The notes beneath the pieces were generated by a model. It searched no databases and was not told the DNA's origin. It worked only from the letters and a program-made list of their open reading frames with translations. From Streptomyces venezuelae ATCC 10712 (lineage in GTDB: Bacteria > Actinomycetota > Actinomycetes > Streptomycetales > Streptomycetaceae): DNA of 64,000 nucleotides. The DNA lies in assembly GCF_008639165.1 (NCBI RefSeq), contig NZ_CP029197.1:1612001-1676000 (forward strand), in the 5' to 3' direction. The position numbers and the translations under genes are program-made. Positions 51,229 to 59,737 of this stretch are shown piece by piece. Each line of letters starts with the position of its first letter. Position 1 is the first letter of the stretch.

Positions 51229-51590
51229 GACAGTCGCCCCCTCGGTGCGTTCTGCCGGGTGAGCGGGGAGTGGAGCCGCTCCACGTGGACGGTGACCTCG
51301 TGGACCTCCATGCCCACCAGTTCCTCGACGCGCGTCCTGACCCGGCTCCGTACGGCCCCGCAGCGGCGGCCGATGTCGCTGGGGTAGTCGAGTTCGAGGC
51401 TCACCGCGACCCGGGCGACGTCCCGGTGGACGACGACCGAGGCGTGGGGCTTCGAGCCGCCCTCGGGGACGGCGCCCGCGGCCTCCCGCGCCGCCTGGGC
51501 GGCGATCTTCGCGACGACCCGGTCGGCGATCGCCGTCGCCCCCCGATCCCGCGCGGGGGCCCGGGGGGCGAGGTCTGCTGCTGTCGCCAC
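51225..51590 (-). CDS. Asp23/Gls24-family envelope stress protein (second copy)
   Basis: A 121-residue Asp23-domain protein. The conserved pattern is IADRVVAKIAAQAAREAAGAV, VVVHRDVARVAVSLELDYPSDIGRRC and a C-terminal GMEVHEVTVHVERL. It is shorter than the first copy and has a Cys residue. It ends in an ATGA overlap with the next gene. Asp23 proteins form filaments at the membrane through AmaP. Confidence 0.88.
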   Translation of the reverse strand: MATAADLAPRAPARDRGATAIADRVVAKIAAQAAREAAGAVPEGGSKPHASVVVHRDVARVAVSLELDYPSDIGRRCGAVRSRVRTRVEELVGMEVHEVTVHVERLHSPLTRQNAPRGRLS

Positions 51591-51596
51591 CCCCGG

Positions 51597-51788
51597 TCAC
51601 CGCCGCCGGTCGCCGCGTTCGCGTCCCCGGAACAGATCGCCGGGTTCGAGGTCGCCTTCGAGGAAGCGGCCCACCACGAAGCCGACCGCGCCCAATGCCG
51701 CGACCAGCAGAAACGCTCCGAAACCGCCGAAGTATCCGGCGAAGCCGAGAGCCATGCCGGCCACCAGGCCGACCACCGACATGCTCAT
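51597..51788 (-). CDS. small Gly-rich membrane protein of the Asp23 cluster
   Basis: A 63-residue protein, almost all hydrophobic and Gly-rich for the first 40 residues (MSMSVVGLVAGMALGFAGY), then a charged tail (RGRERGDRRR). Two closely spaced ATGs (51788 and 51782) both fit the ribosome site GGGG. It lies 6 bp before the second Asp23 gene. Such small proteins recur in actinobacterial Asp23 clusters. Confidence 0.75.
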   Translation of the reverse strand: MSMSVVGLVAGMALGFAGYFGGFGAFLLVAALGAVGFVVGRFLEGDLEPGDLFRGRERGDRRR

Positions 51789-51846
51789 TCCTGACCCCTT
51801 TCCGAGTCCTCCTGAGCCCCCTGTACGCGTACCCCGCCGTCAGCGG

Positions 51847-52320
51847 CTACTGAAGCCGCGGCTCCGGCTCGTCCTCCTCGTCGTCGGGCAGCTTCACGTC
51901 GCTGACCGCGATGTTGACCTCGACGACTTCGAGTCCGGTCATCCGCTCGACGGCGGCGATCACGTTCTCCCGGACGTCGCCGGCGACATCGGCGATGGAG
52001 ACGCCGTAGTCGACGACGATCTCCAGGTCGAGCGCGGTCTGCACCTCGCCGACCTCGGCCTTGACGCCTCGGCTGACGTTCGACTTCCCGCTGCCGCCGC
52101 CGGGTACGCGGTCGCGGACGGCGCCGAAGGTGCGGGAGAGTCCGCTGCCCATGGCGTGGACGCCGTCGACGTCGCGGGCGGCGAGACCGGCGATCTTCTC
52201 GACGACTCCGTCCGCGATCGTGGTCCGGCCCCGGGTGGCCGCCGCGCCGCCGCCCCGCTTGGTCACCGAGGTGCGGCGGGGTTCGTCGCCGGTGTCGCTG
52301 GTGTGAGTGGTGTCGGTCAT
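51847..52320 (-). CDS. Asp23/Gls24-family envelope stress protein (first copy)
   Basis: A 157-residue protein. The ATG at 52320 has GAAGGGG upstream. A Gly/Arg/Thr-rich N-terminus leads to the Asp23 domain: TTIADGVVEKIAGLAARDVDGVHAMG, then ALDLEIVVDYGVSIADVAGDVRENVIAAVERMTGLEVVEVNIAVSDVKLP. The tail is acidic (DDEEDEPEPRLQ). It is the first gene of the minus-strand cluster and so probably carries the promoter. Confidence 0.92.
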   Translation of the reverse strand: MTDTTHTSDTGDEPRRTSVTKRGGGAAATRGRTTIADGVVEKIAGLAARDVDGVHAMGSGLSRTFGAVRDRVPGGGSGKSNVSRGVKAEVGEVQTALDLEIVVDYGVSIADVAGDVRENVIAAVERMTGLEVVEVNIAVSDVKLPDDEEDEPEPRLQ

Positions 52321-52413
52321 CACATTGCGCCCCTTCTGGGATATTTCGGGGTTCTTCGCCCACATTAAGGGCGGTTACCCGATCTCGCCCCGGGGATACG
52401 GCAGGCTGGGGCA

Positions 52414-53202
52414 ATGACGACGGCTGAGGGATGGACGGCGGCGGTACGAGACCGCCTCGCGCCGGGCAGGCTGCTGCCGCTCGGAGCGGCGGCGGAAGGG
52501 GCGTGGATCACCGAGCGGGCGGCCCGGGAGGTCCTCGGCCGGGCCGCCTCGGCGGTACGGGGCGTGGTGCCGGGCCGCTTGCGGATCGGCCCGGCGGAGG
52601 AGCCCGATGAGGTGACGGGGGCCGCGGCCGGGACCGAACCGGCGGACGGGGCGGCGGACGTGCCGGCGGGCGGGCCGGCGGGAGTGGCGGAGGACGGACC
52701 GCCGGACGGGGCGGCGGGCGGGGCGGTGGAGCTGCCGCCGGTGCCGCCCGGCGGGGCCGTGACCGGGCCCCTGGTGATCACCGCCGCGCTCGGGGCGGTG
52801 GCCGGTCGGCCGCTGCCGGAGCTCACCGGGGAGCTGCGGGAGGCACTCTTCGCGGTGGCCCGGGAGGCGTTGGGCCTTCCGGTGGCGCGGGTGGACCTGC
52901 GGGTGACGGAGCTGCTCGACGCTCCCCCGCCCCGCGACTCCCCGGCCCCGCCGCCGAGGCCGACCTCCCCTGCCACGGACGACCCGGTGGCGCTGGCCGT
53001 GCTCGCGGTCGAGGGCGTGGCGGCCGTGACCGACGCGCTGGGTCCGCCGGTGCACCGGGACGCGGACCGGCTGCGGGTGGAACTGGCGGTGACGGCGGGC
53101 CGCCGGGCCCTGGACGTGGCCCGCGCGGCCCGGACGGCGGCGGCCACGGCCGCCGCCACGGGAACGGCATCGGTCACGGTGCTGGTCTCGGACGTGCGGT
53201 AG
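52414..53202 (+). CDS. Asp23-cluster-associated protein of unknown function
   Basis: A 262-residue protein, divergent from the Asp23 cluster with a 93-bp gap. It has an N-terminal Asp23-like region (WITERAAREVLGRAASAVRGVVPG), a Gly/Ala/Pro-rich linker (about 65-110), and a C-terminal part with PLVITAALGAVAG, LPVARVDLRVTELL and VEGVAAVTDALG. The pattern looks like one or two decayed Asp23 units. Relatives have been called nucleopolyhedrovirus P10-like, which I regard as uninformative. Probably acts with the neighbours. Confidence 0.75.
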   Translation: MTTAEGWTAAVRDRLAPGRLLPLGAAAEGAWITERAAREVLGRAASAVRGVVPGRLRIGPAEEPDEVTGAAAGTEPADGAADVPAGGPAGVAEDGPPDGAAGGAVELPPVPPGGAVTGPLVITAALGAVAGRPLPELTGELREALFAVAREALGLPVARVDLRVTELLDAPPPRDSPAPPPRPTSPATDDPVALAVLAVEGVAAVTDALGPPVHRDADRLRVELAVTAGRRALDVARAARTAAATAAATGTASVTVLVSDVR

Positions 53203-53452
53203 CCACGGCCGTGCGGCAGCCGCCGCCGTGCGGCCCGGGTGGGGTCGGAGCGGGCGGGAGCCGCCGCCGTTGGCCCGAGCGGGCTGGAGCGGGCGATACC
53301 GCCGCCCCGCGGTCCGGGTGAGGTCTGAGCGGGTGGTCGCCGGACCCGGGCCGGCTCGGGCCGGGGTTCGCGTCGCTCGGGACGGGCGACGGCCCGGCCG
53401 GTCCGGCTGTCGGGCCGGGGCGGGCGGGCCGTCGGTCGTGGGGTGGGGCGGG
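53203..53452. repeat. degenerate GC-rich repeat in intergenic DNA
   Basis: A 250-bp stretch with about three degraded copies of a unit near 35-38 bp (cores CGGGTGGGGTCGGAGCGGGC, CCCGAGCGGGCTGGAGCGGGC, CCGGGTGAGGTCTGAGCGGG), mixed with CCGCCGCC motifs. No gene is seen. It separates the Asp23-associated gene from the convergent enoyl-CoA hydratase gene. Confidence 0.55.
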
Positions 53453-54253
53453 TCAGTCGCCGAGGCCCGCGAGGTCGCGCAGGCGGCGGGCCTGGGCGGC
53501 GCGCTCGGCGACGCGCTGCTCCTCGTACGAGCGGCCGGAGACGCCCTGGAGCAGCGCCTTGGTCTCGGTGACCGCGTCGCGCGGCGCCGCGAGCAGGGCG
53601 CCGCTGAGGTCCCGTACCGCCGCGTCGAGCTCGTCGGCGGGCACGGACAGGTTGGCGAGGCCGATGCGCTCGGCCTCCTCCGCGCCGACGAAGCGCCCGG
53701 TGGCGCAGATCTCCAGCGCGCGGGCGTAGCCGACGAGCGAGACGAGCGGGTGCGTCCCGGTCAGGTCCGGGACGAGACCCAGGCTGGTCTCGCGCATGGC
53801 GAACTGCACGTCCTCGGCGACGACCCGCAGGTCGCAGGCGAGAGCGAGCTGGAAGCCCGCGCCGATGGCATGGCCCTGGACGGCCGCGATCGACACGAGG
53901 TCGCTACGGCGCCACCAGGTGAACGCCTCCTGGTATTCGGCGATGACCGCGTCGAGGTCCTCGTCGGAACCGCGCGCGAGATCGAGGAAGGACGGCTCTC
54001 CGTCGAAGCCCTCGGGCGTGAACGCCTGCCGGTCGAGTCCGGCGGAGAAGGACTGTCCCTCGCCGCGCAGGACGACGACCCGCACGCTGCCGGGCAACGA
54101 CCGGCCGGCTTCCGTCAACGCCCGCCACAGAGCGGGAGACTGAGCGTTGCGCTTCGCCGGATTGGTCAGGGTCACCGTGGCAACGGCGTCCTCGACGGTG
54201 AGCCGTACACCGTCCTTGTCGAATACGAGCTCAGAGTCGTCGAGCGTAGTCAT
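53453..54253 (-). CDS. enoyl-CoA hydratase/isomerase family protein
   Basis: A 266-residue crotonase-fold protein. The ATG at 54253 begins MTTLDDSELVFDKDGVRLT. The oxyanion-hole segments are SFSAGLDRQAF (about residues 70-80) and QGHAIGAGFQLALACDLRV (about 133-151). At the catalytic-Glu sites Asp/Glu are seen in the MRETSLGLVPDLTG segment. It most likely acts on CoA thioesters in fatty-acid or keto-acid catabolism. It stands alone; the next minus-strand gene is Gbn-like. Confidence 0.92.
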   Translation of the reverse strand: MTTLDDSELVFDKDGVRLTVEDAVATVTLTNPAKRNAQSPALWRALTEAGRSLPGSVRVVVLRGEGQSFSAGLDRQAFTPEGFDGEPSFLDLARGSDEDLDAVIAEYQEAFTWWRRSDLVSIAAVQGHAIGAGFQLALACDLRVVAEDVQFAMRETSLGLVPDLTGTHPLVSLVGYARALEICATGRFVGAEEAERIGLANLSVPADELDAAVRDLSGALLAAPRDAVTETKALLQGVSGRSYEEQRVAERAAQARRLRDLAGLGD

Positions 54254-54340
54254 GGGGCGCCTCCGGTTCCGGTGCAGCACTGCATCCGATGCTAAGTGAC
54301 TGCACAGTAACCACCTGGCCGGCCCGAGGGCCGACCGGGT

Positions 54341-54366
54341 GGCCACCGGGGGAAGACCCGGTGGCC
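54341..54366 (-). terminator. hairpin terminator downstream of the Gbn-like gene
   Basis: A 10-bp stem GGCCACCGGG/CCCGGTGGCC with a 6-base loop, 18 bp after the stop of the small DNA-binding protein gene. Confidence 0.85.
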
Positions 54367-54384
54367 CGGTCGAGGCGTCCTATG

Positions 54385-54606
54385 TCAGGCCGAGGCCGCC
54401 TTCTTGCCTCGTGTCGCTCCGCCGCGTCCACGCAGCGTGACTCCGGACTCGCTGAGCATCCGGTGGACGAATCCGTAGGAGCGGCCGGTTTCCTCGGCCA
54501 GCGCCCGGATGCTCGCACCGGAGTCGTACTTCTTCTTCAGGTCTGCCGCGAGCTTGTCGCGCGCGGCGCCGGTCACCCGGCTGCCCTTCTTCAGAGTCTC
54601 GGCCAC
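54385..54606 (-). CDS. gbn: Gbn-like small nucleoid-associated DNA-binding protein
   Basis: A 73-residue basic protein. GTG 54606 with AGGAGG 5 bases upstream gives (M)AETLKKGSRVTGAARDKLAADLKKKYDSGASIR. The helix-turn-helix is ALAEETGRSYGFVHRMLSESGV; the C-terminus is Gly/Arg/Lys-rich (LRGRGGATRGKKAASA). It matches my recollection of S. coelicolor SCO1839 (Gbn), a small abundant nucleoid protein that recognises a GATC-containing motif and affects development and antibiotics. Size, sequence and neighbourhood agree. The gene is monocistronic with a terminator after it. Confidence 0.87.
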   Translation of the reverse strand: MAETLKKGSRVTGAARDKLAADLKKKYDSGASIRALAEETGRSYGFVHRMLSESGVTLRGRGGATRGKKAASA

Positions 54607-54947
54607 CCGTGCCTCCTCATGGGAAGTGCGCTCTGGACTTCTCATGATCACCCCTCCTGTCCGTCCTGGCCACCCATTCGACAAGGTCGATGCCGCCGGG
54701 TTTGTGGACGAGCGCGCGTTCATCACGACCGGAAGAACGGATTCCGCAGGGCCTGGAACCCGTCTTCACCTCGCCCGGAGCGGGAAGTGCCAGGTCAGCG
54801 ACACCATGGGAACACACGTACGGCGCGGGTCTGCCGGAAGGATTCCGCAGAGCACCGCGCCGGGGGTACGAGACGCCCTCACTCAGATGAAGGATCACCC
54901 ATGAGCCGAATGATCCAGCCGGGCATGATCACCCGGCCGCCTCCGGG
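54607..54947. other. 341-bp intergenic region upstream of gbn
   Basis: No confident gene here. Four GATC tetranucleotides occur near the ends (about 54645, 54892, 54910 and 54928). They match the core of the reported Gbn motif and could mediate autoregulation. A 24-codon ORF at 54901-54975 (ATG, MSRMIQPGMITRPPPG) runs antisense into the ABC-F gene end and has AAGGA 5 bases upstream. It is too short to call. Confidence 0.5.
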
Positions 54948-56546
54948 TCAGGCGAGCGCCACCAGGTCCGCGTAGTCCGGGCCCCACAGGTCCTCGACGC
55001 CGTCCGGGAGCAGGATGATCCGCTCCGGCTCCAGCGCGTCGACCGCGCCCTCGTCGTGGGTGACGAGCACGACGGCGCCCTTGTACGTCCGCAGGGCGCC
55101 GAGGATCTCCTCGCGGCTCGCCGGGTCCAGGTTGTTGGTCGGCTCGTCGAGGAGCAGCACGTTCGCCGAGGAGACGACCAGGGTGGCCAGGGCGAGACGG
55201 GTCTTCTCGCCGCCGGAGAGCACCCCGGCCGGCTTGTCGACGTCGTCGCCCGAGAAGAGGAAGGAGCCGAGCGTCTTGCGGACCTGGACCAGGTCGAGGT
55301 CGGGCGCGGCCGAGCGCATGTTCTCCAGGACGCTGCGCTCGGGGTCGAGGGTCTCGTGCTCCTGGGCGTAGTAGCCGAGCTTGAGGCCGTGGCCCGGGGT
55401 CACCTCGCCGGTGTCGGGCTTCTCGGCGCCGGCGAGCAGCCGGAGCAGCGTGGTCTTGCCCGCGCCGTTGAGGCCGAGGATGACGACGCGGGAGCCCTTG
55501 TCGATGGCGAGGTCCACATCGGTGAAGATCTCGAGCGAGCCGTAGGACTTGGACAGTCCCTCGGCCGTCAGCGGGGTCTTGCCGCAGGGCGCGGGCTCGG
55601 GGAAGCGCAGCTTGGCGACCTTGTCGGAGGCGCGCACCTCCTCGAGGCCGGAGAGCAGCCGCTCGGCGCGCTTGGCCATGTTCTGCGCGGCGACGGTCTT
55701 GGTGGCCTTGGCGCGCATCTTGTCGGCCTGCGAGTTGAGGGCGGCGGCCTTCTTCTCGGCGTTCTGGCGCTCGCGCTTGCGGCGCTTCTCGTCGGCCTCG
55801 CGCTGCTGCTGGTAGAGCTTCCAGCCCATGTTGTAGACGTCGATGGTGGAGCGGTTGGCGTCCAGGTAGAAGACCTTGTTGACGACGGTCTCGACGAGGT
55901 CGACGTCGTGGGAGATCACGATGAAGCCGCCGCGGTAGGTCTTCAGGTAGTCGCGCAGCCAGACGATGGAGTCGGCGTCGAGGTGGTTGGTCGGCTCGTC
56001 GAGGAGGAGCGTGTCGGCGTCCGAGAAGAGGATCCGGGCGAGCTCGACCCGGCGGCGCTGGCCACCGGAGAGGGTGTGCAGCGGCTGGCCCAGGACCCGG
56101 TCGGGCAGGCCGAGGGCGGCGGCGATGGTGGAGGCCTCGGCCTCGGCCGCGTACCCGCCCTTGGTCAGGAACTCGGTCTCCTGGCGCTCGTACTGCCGCA
56201 TCGCCTTGTCGCGGGTGGCGCCGGAGCCGGTGGCGATGCGCTCCTCGTTCATCCGCATCTTCTTGAGGAGGACGTCGAGGCCGCGGGCGGAGAGGATGCG
56301 GTCGCGGGCCAGCACGTCGAGGTCGCCGGTGCGCGGGTCCTGCGGGAGGTAGCCGACCTCGCCGGAGCGGGCGATCTGGCCGGCCGCGGGCATGCCCTCG
56401 CCCGCGAGGCACTTGGTGAGGGTGGTCTTGCCCGCTCCGTTGCGGCCGACGAGGCCGATGCGGTCGCCCTTGGCGACGCGGAAGGAAGCGGACTCGATGA
56501 GGACGCGGGCGCCGGCGCGCAGCTCGATGCCGGAAGCGGTGATCAC
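54948..56546 (-). CDS. ABC-F family ATPase
   Basis: A 532-residue soluble protein with two ATP-binding cassettes and no membrane helix. The GTG at 56546 gives (M)ITASGIELRAGARVLIESASF. Cassette 1 has GRNGAGKTT, LSGGQRRR and LLLDEPTNHLD; cassette 2 has GLNGAGKTT, LSGGEKTR and LLLDEPTNNLD. The linker (about 240-310) is Lys/Arg/Ala-rich and coiled, typical of ribosome-binding ABC-F proteins such as Uup/EttA. A role in translation quality or antibiotic resistance is likely; the in-frame region upstream of 56546 is rejected. Confidence 0.92.
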   Translation of the reverse strand: MITASGIELRAGARVLIESASFRVAKGDRIGLVGRNGAGKTTLTKCLAGEGMPAAGQIARSGEVGYLPQDPRTGDLDVLARDRILSARGLDVLLKKMRMNEERIATGSGATRDKAMRQYERQETEFLTKGGYAAEAEASTIAAALGLPDRVLGQPLHTLSGGQRRRVELARILFSDADTLLLDEPTNHLDADSIVWLRDYLKTYRGGFIVISHDVDLVETVVNKVFYLDANRSTIDVYNMGWKLYQQQREADEKRRKRERQNAEKKAAALNSQADKMRAKATKTVAAQNMAKRAERLLSGLEEVRASDKVAKLRFPEPAPCGKTPLTAEGLSKSYGSLEIFTDVDLAIDKGSRVVILGLNGAGKTTLLRLLAGAEKPDTGEVTPGHGLKLGYYAQEHETLDPERSVLENMRSAAPDLDLVQVRKTLGSFLFSGDDVDKPAGVLSGGEKTRLALATLVVSSANVLLLDEPTNNLDPASREEILGALRTYKGAVVLVTHDEGAVDALEPERIILLPDGVEDLWGPDYADLVALA

Positions 56547-56814
56547 GGACAGACTCCAGGGCGGTGTGGAAACGGCGGAAGGAGGGCTGAGGGAGGGCTT
56601 CGACGCCGCTAGTGCACGGGGAGAATGGCCATACGGCCAGTCTAACGGGCCCCTGCAACTGGTTTTCGGCCATGCGGGAGGGTACGGGGCCGATCGGGAG
56701 GTTTCTCGCATCTCCGGTAGAGGCCACCAAAAGGGGCGAGGGTCGTGATAACGGTCGATACTCGGCGCAGGGCGGCGGCCACTGCCGCGGCAGTGACGCG
56801 GAGGGTGGTGGACC

Positions 56815-57705
56815 GTGCAGTTCGACGACGACGCCGATCTGGACACCTCGGAGGTCAAGGACGTCCGGAACAGCCGCATCCCGGGCGGCAGGGCGACCGT
56901 CGGCGGCGGGATCATCGGCTTCATCGCCCTGATCCTGGGCGTCCTCTTCGGGGTCGGACCGGACCAGCTCGGGCTCTCCGGCGGCGGCGACGAGCCGGCC
57001 GCCAGCGCCTCGTCGGCGGCCCAGGTCTCCCAGAGCTGCCGGAAGGGCTCGGACGCCAACACCCGCGAGGACTGCCGGATCGTCGCCGTCGTCAACAGCG
57101 TCCAGGACTTCTGGCGGAGCGAGTATGCGCGCCGGGGCGGCACCTACGGGAGCGCCGCCACCGTGGTGTTCAGCCAGCGGGTCCCCACCGCCTGCGGGTC
57201 CGCGACCTCGGCCGTGGGGCCCTTCTACTGCCCCGGCGACCGGCAGGTCTATCTCGACCTGGGTTTCTTCGACGAGCTGCGCACCAAGTTCGGGTCGAGC
57301 GGCGGACCCTTCGCCCAGGCGTACGTGGTGGCGCACGAGTACGGCCACCACATCCAGAACCTCATGGGGACGCTGAGCCGCGCCCAGGACGGGCGGACCG
57401 GCGCGAACTCCAACGCGGTACGGGTCGAGCTGCAGGCCGACTGCTACGCGGGCGTCTGGGCGCGGCACGCCACGACCACCCCCGACGAGCGGACGGGCCG
57501 GCCGGTGCTCACCCGGCTCACGGACGCGGACATCCGGGACGGCCTGGACGCGGCGGCCGCGGTGGGCGACGACCGGATCCAGGAGCGGTTCCAGGGGCGG
57601 GTGACGCCGGAGACCTGGACGCACGGCTCCGCGGCCCAGCGCCAGCAGTGGTTCTACGAGGGCTACCGGACCGGCGACATGGCCCGGTGCAACACCTTCC
57701 GCTGA
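56815..57705 (+). CDS. YpfJ-family neutral zinc metalloprotein
   Basis: A 296-residue membrane-anchored protein. The N-terminus is acidic ([16 protein letters not shown]), then [15 protein letters not shown] text and one membrane helix (about residues 32-52). The extracytoplasmic domain has the zinc motif HEYGHH at residues 174-179 and the [23 protein letters not shown] segment with the third ligand. Four cysteines probably form disulfides. It is predicted to be a peptidase; substrates are unknown. GTG start at 56815. Confidence 0.92.
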   Translation: MQFDDDADLDTSEVKDVRNSRIPGGRATVGGGIIGFIALILGVLFGVGPDQLGLSGGGDEPAASASSAAQVSQSCRKGSDANTREDCRIVAVVNSVQDFWRSEYARRGGTYGSAATVVFSQRVPTACGSATSAVGPFYCPGDRQVYLDLGFFDELRTKFGSSGGPFAQAYVVAHEYGHHIQNLMGTLSRAQDGRTGANSNAVRVELQADCYAGVWARHATTTPDERTGRPVLTRLTDADIRDGLDAAAAVGDDRIQERFQGRVTPETWTHGSAAQRQQWFYEGYRTGDMARCNTFR

Positions 57706-57772
57706 TTGCCCGCGGGGACTGCCAGACTGAGACCCAGGTCACATTCGGCTGGATCGAAGGGAAGTGATCGGG

Positions 57773-58174
57773 ATGGCTGAGGCCCCCCACATCTGTCCGG
57801 CGCTGACGTACCAGGACGCGAAGGCGGCGATCACCCAGCTGACGGAGGGCTTCGGCTTCCGGGCCACCGCGGTGTACGAGGGCGAGGACGGGCTCGTCGC
57901 GCACGCCGAGCTCTCGTACGGGAACGGCATGGTGATGCTGGGCAGCAAGGGCACCGGCAGCGAGTTCGACAAGCTGATGGCCAAGGCGGGCCCGGTCGGG
58001 ATCTTCGTGCACGTGGACGACGTCGATGAGCACCACGCGCGGGCGGTGGCGCACGGCGTCGAGATCGTGATGCCGCCCAAGGACCAGGAGTACGGCTCGC
58101 GGGACTACACGGCCCGGGACGTCGAGGGCAACGTCTGGAGCTTCGGGACGTACACCCCCGGCGCCGCGGAGTAG
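57773..58174 (+). CDS. VOC/glyoxalase-family protein
   Basis: A 133-residue vicinal-oxygen-chelate fold protein. The ATG at 57773 (GAAGGGAAG 8 bases upstream) is preferred over GTG 57764. Motifs are LTYQDAKAAITQLTEGFGF, HAELSYGNGMVMLGSK, VGIFVHVDDVDEHHARAVAHG and YGSRDYTARDVEGNVWSFGTY. One metal ligand set (His, Glu) is plausible. Members include PhnB-like and resistance proteins; exact role unknown. Confidence 0.88.
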   Translation: MAEAPHICPALTYQDAKAAITQLTEGFGFRATAVYEGEDGLVAHAELSYGNGMVMLGSKGTGSEFDKLMAKAGPVGIFVHVDDVDEHHARAVAHGVEIVMPPKDQEYGSRDYTARDVEGNVWSFGTYTPGAAE

Positions 58175-58199
58175 CCGGGCGCCGGGGACGGGCCCGCGG

Positions 58200-59636
58200 T
58201 CACGCTCCCCCGGTGTGCACCTGGAACGCCGCCCTGCGGACCGCCTTGGCGAGCGCCGGGTCCGGATGGGCGGCGGCGAGGGCGACCAGGACCTGGACGG
58301 TACGGGGATGGCCGACCGCACGGACCTCGTCGAGCAGCGCCGGGACGGTGCCCTGCACGGCGGATTCGAGGTGCCGCACCAGCAGCGCGCTCTCGCCGTG
58401 GTCGGCGACGGCGGCCGCCGTGTCCACCCAGAGCCAGGTGGACTCCTCGCGGGTGAGCACCTCCTGGGCGTCGTCCGGGTCGGCCCCCTCGTACTCCGCC
58501 AGCCACAGCAGGGCGTAGGGGCGCAGGGACGGCTCGGCGACGGTGGCCCGCACCTCGGCCTCGGCGGGGGCGCCGACGACCCGGAGCGCCTCGAAGGCCA
58601 GGCCGCGCAGCAGGGCGTCCTCGCCGCGGGCGACGGCGAGGAGTTCGGCCACGGCGCTGGAGAGGGTGCGCGCCGCGAGCCAGGCGCGGTACTCGGCGCG
58701 GGCCGGGCCGGGGGTGAGCCGGGCGCAGCCGCGGAGCATGTCCTCGGCGGACTGCTCGATGTTTCCGGCGGGGCTCTGCGCGGCGACGCAGATCTGCTCC
58801 AGCTTGACCCAGACCGCCCAGTTGCCGAGCGGGGTCAGGGTGGCGTGACGCCCCTCCGGGCCGCGGTCGAGGGTGAGCGCGCCGACGGCCGCGAGGCCTT
58901 CGAGGGCCCAGTCGAGGAGGGCGGGGAGGCCGTCGGCGGCGTCGGCCGCGCCGGGGGCCGCCCCGGCCGGTGCGCCGGGGGTCTCGGGGGCCGGGCCGGT
59001 GACGGGCACCTCGCAGCGCTCCTCGCGCAGCTCCTCGACGCGCTGGCCGAGGAGGTCGAGGAGGGCGGGGACGAGGACCGGGCCCTGGGAGAGCTGGAGC
59101 AGCGAGAGCACCTGCGGGACGGCCTCGACGACCTCGGCGACGGCGCTCGGCTCGACCCCTTCGGCGGCCGGGTGCACCAGGGACCAGGCGTCGAAGAGGG
59201 CGACCCAGCCGCGTAGCACGGCGGAGTCGTCGCGGTCCCAGGCGTGCAGCCGCCAGCCGGGGCGGGCGGTGTCGCCGTGCAGCTCGACGAGTCCGGCGAG
59301 CCGGGCGCGGTCCCAGCCGGCCCGGATCTGCTCGGGTGTCAGGTCCAGTGCGGCGGCGGCCCGTTCGTGGGCCGGGGCGGCTCCCGGGCCGGTGCGGAGG
59401 GCCGTCTCGGCGCCGCGCTCGACGGCGGCCCAGCGGGCGATCCGTACGGCGTCGGCGAGGACGTGGCGGGCCTGGCGGGCGAGTTCCGCCCGGGGCGGAG
59501 TGCCCTCGGGCGGCCGCGGCGCCGGCCGGGTGCGCCGGGTCGTCACGGCCCGTCGGGCGGTGGCCAGCGCCCGCGGGCGGACGAGTCGGAGTCTGGAGTT
59601 GCGCGCCAATGGTTCATCGGGCTTTCGAGACGTCAC
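58200..59636 (-). CDS. large helical-repeat protein of unknown function
   Basis: A 478-residue protein with GTG 59636 as the chosen start (GGAAG about 10 bases upstream); TTG 59609 is the alternative. The N-terminus is Arg/Pro-rich. The middle and C-terminal parts are Ala/Leu/Glu-rich helices resembling HEAT/armadillo-type repeats: ALLRGLAFEALRVVGAPAEAEV, LRPYALLWLAEYEGADPDDA, TVPALLDEVRAVGHPRTVQVL. No catalytic motif is visible. Probably a scaffold or adaptor; function unknown. It is downstream of the hydrolase gene on the same strand. Confidence 0.75.
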   Translation of the reverse strand: MTSRKPDEPLARNSRLRLVRPRALATARRAVTTRRTRPAPRPPEGTPPRAELARQARHVLADAVRIARWAAVERGAETALRTGPGAAPAHERAAAALDLTPEQIRAGWDRARLAGLVELHGDTARPGWRLHAWDRDDSAVLRGWVALFDAWSLVHPAAEGVEPSAVAEVVEAVPQVLSLLQLSQGPVLVPALLDLLGQRVEELREERCEVPVTGPAPETPGAPAGAAPGAADAADGLPALLDWALEGLAAVGALTLDRGPEGRHATLTPLGNWAVWVKLEQICVAAQSPAGNIEQSAEDMLRGCARLTPGPARAEYRAWLAARTLSSAVAELLAVARGEDALLRGLAFEALRVVGAPAEAEVRATVAEPSLRPYALLWLAEYEGADPDDAQEVLTREESTWLWVDTAAAVADHGESALLVRHLESAVQGTVPALLDEVRAVGHPRTVQVLVALAAAHPDPALAKAVRRAAFQVHTGGA

Positions 59637-59737
59637 GGGGGCAGTCTTCCCGCTGACGGCCCGAAAGCCCAATCGGAATCGGCCGCCCCGTCCCGGGCGC
59701 CCTCCGCCGGTCCCGCGGCGGAGGGGCCGCCGGGGTC

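Noticed and set aside
54901..54975. 24-codon ORF upstream of gbn
   Set aside because: It has a weak ribosome site but overlaps the ABC-F 3' end and is too short to support.
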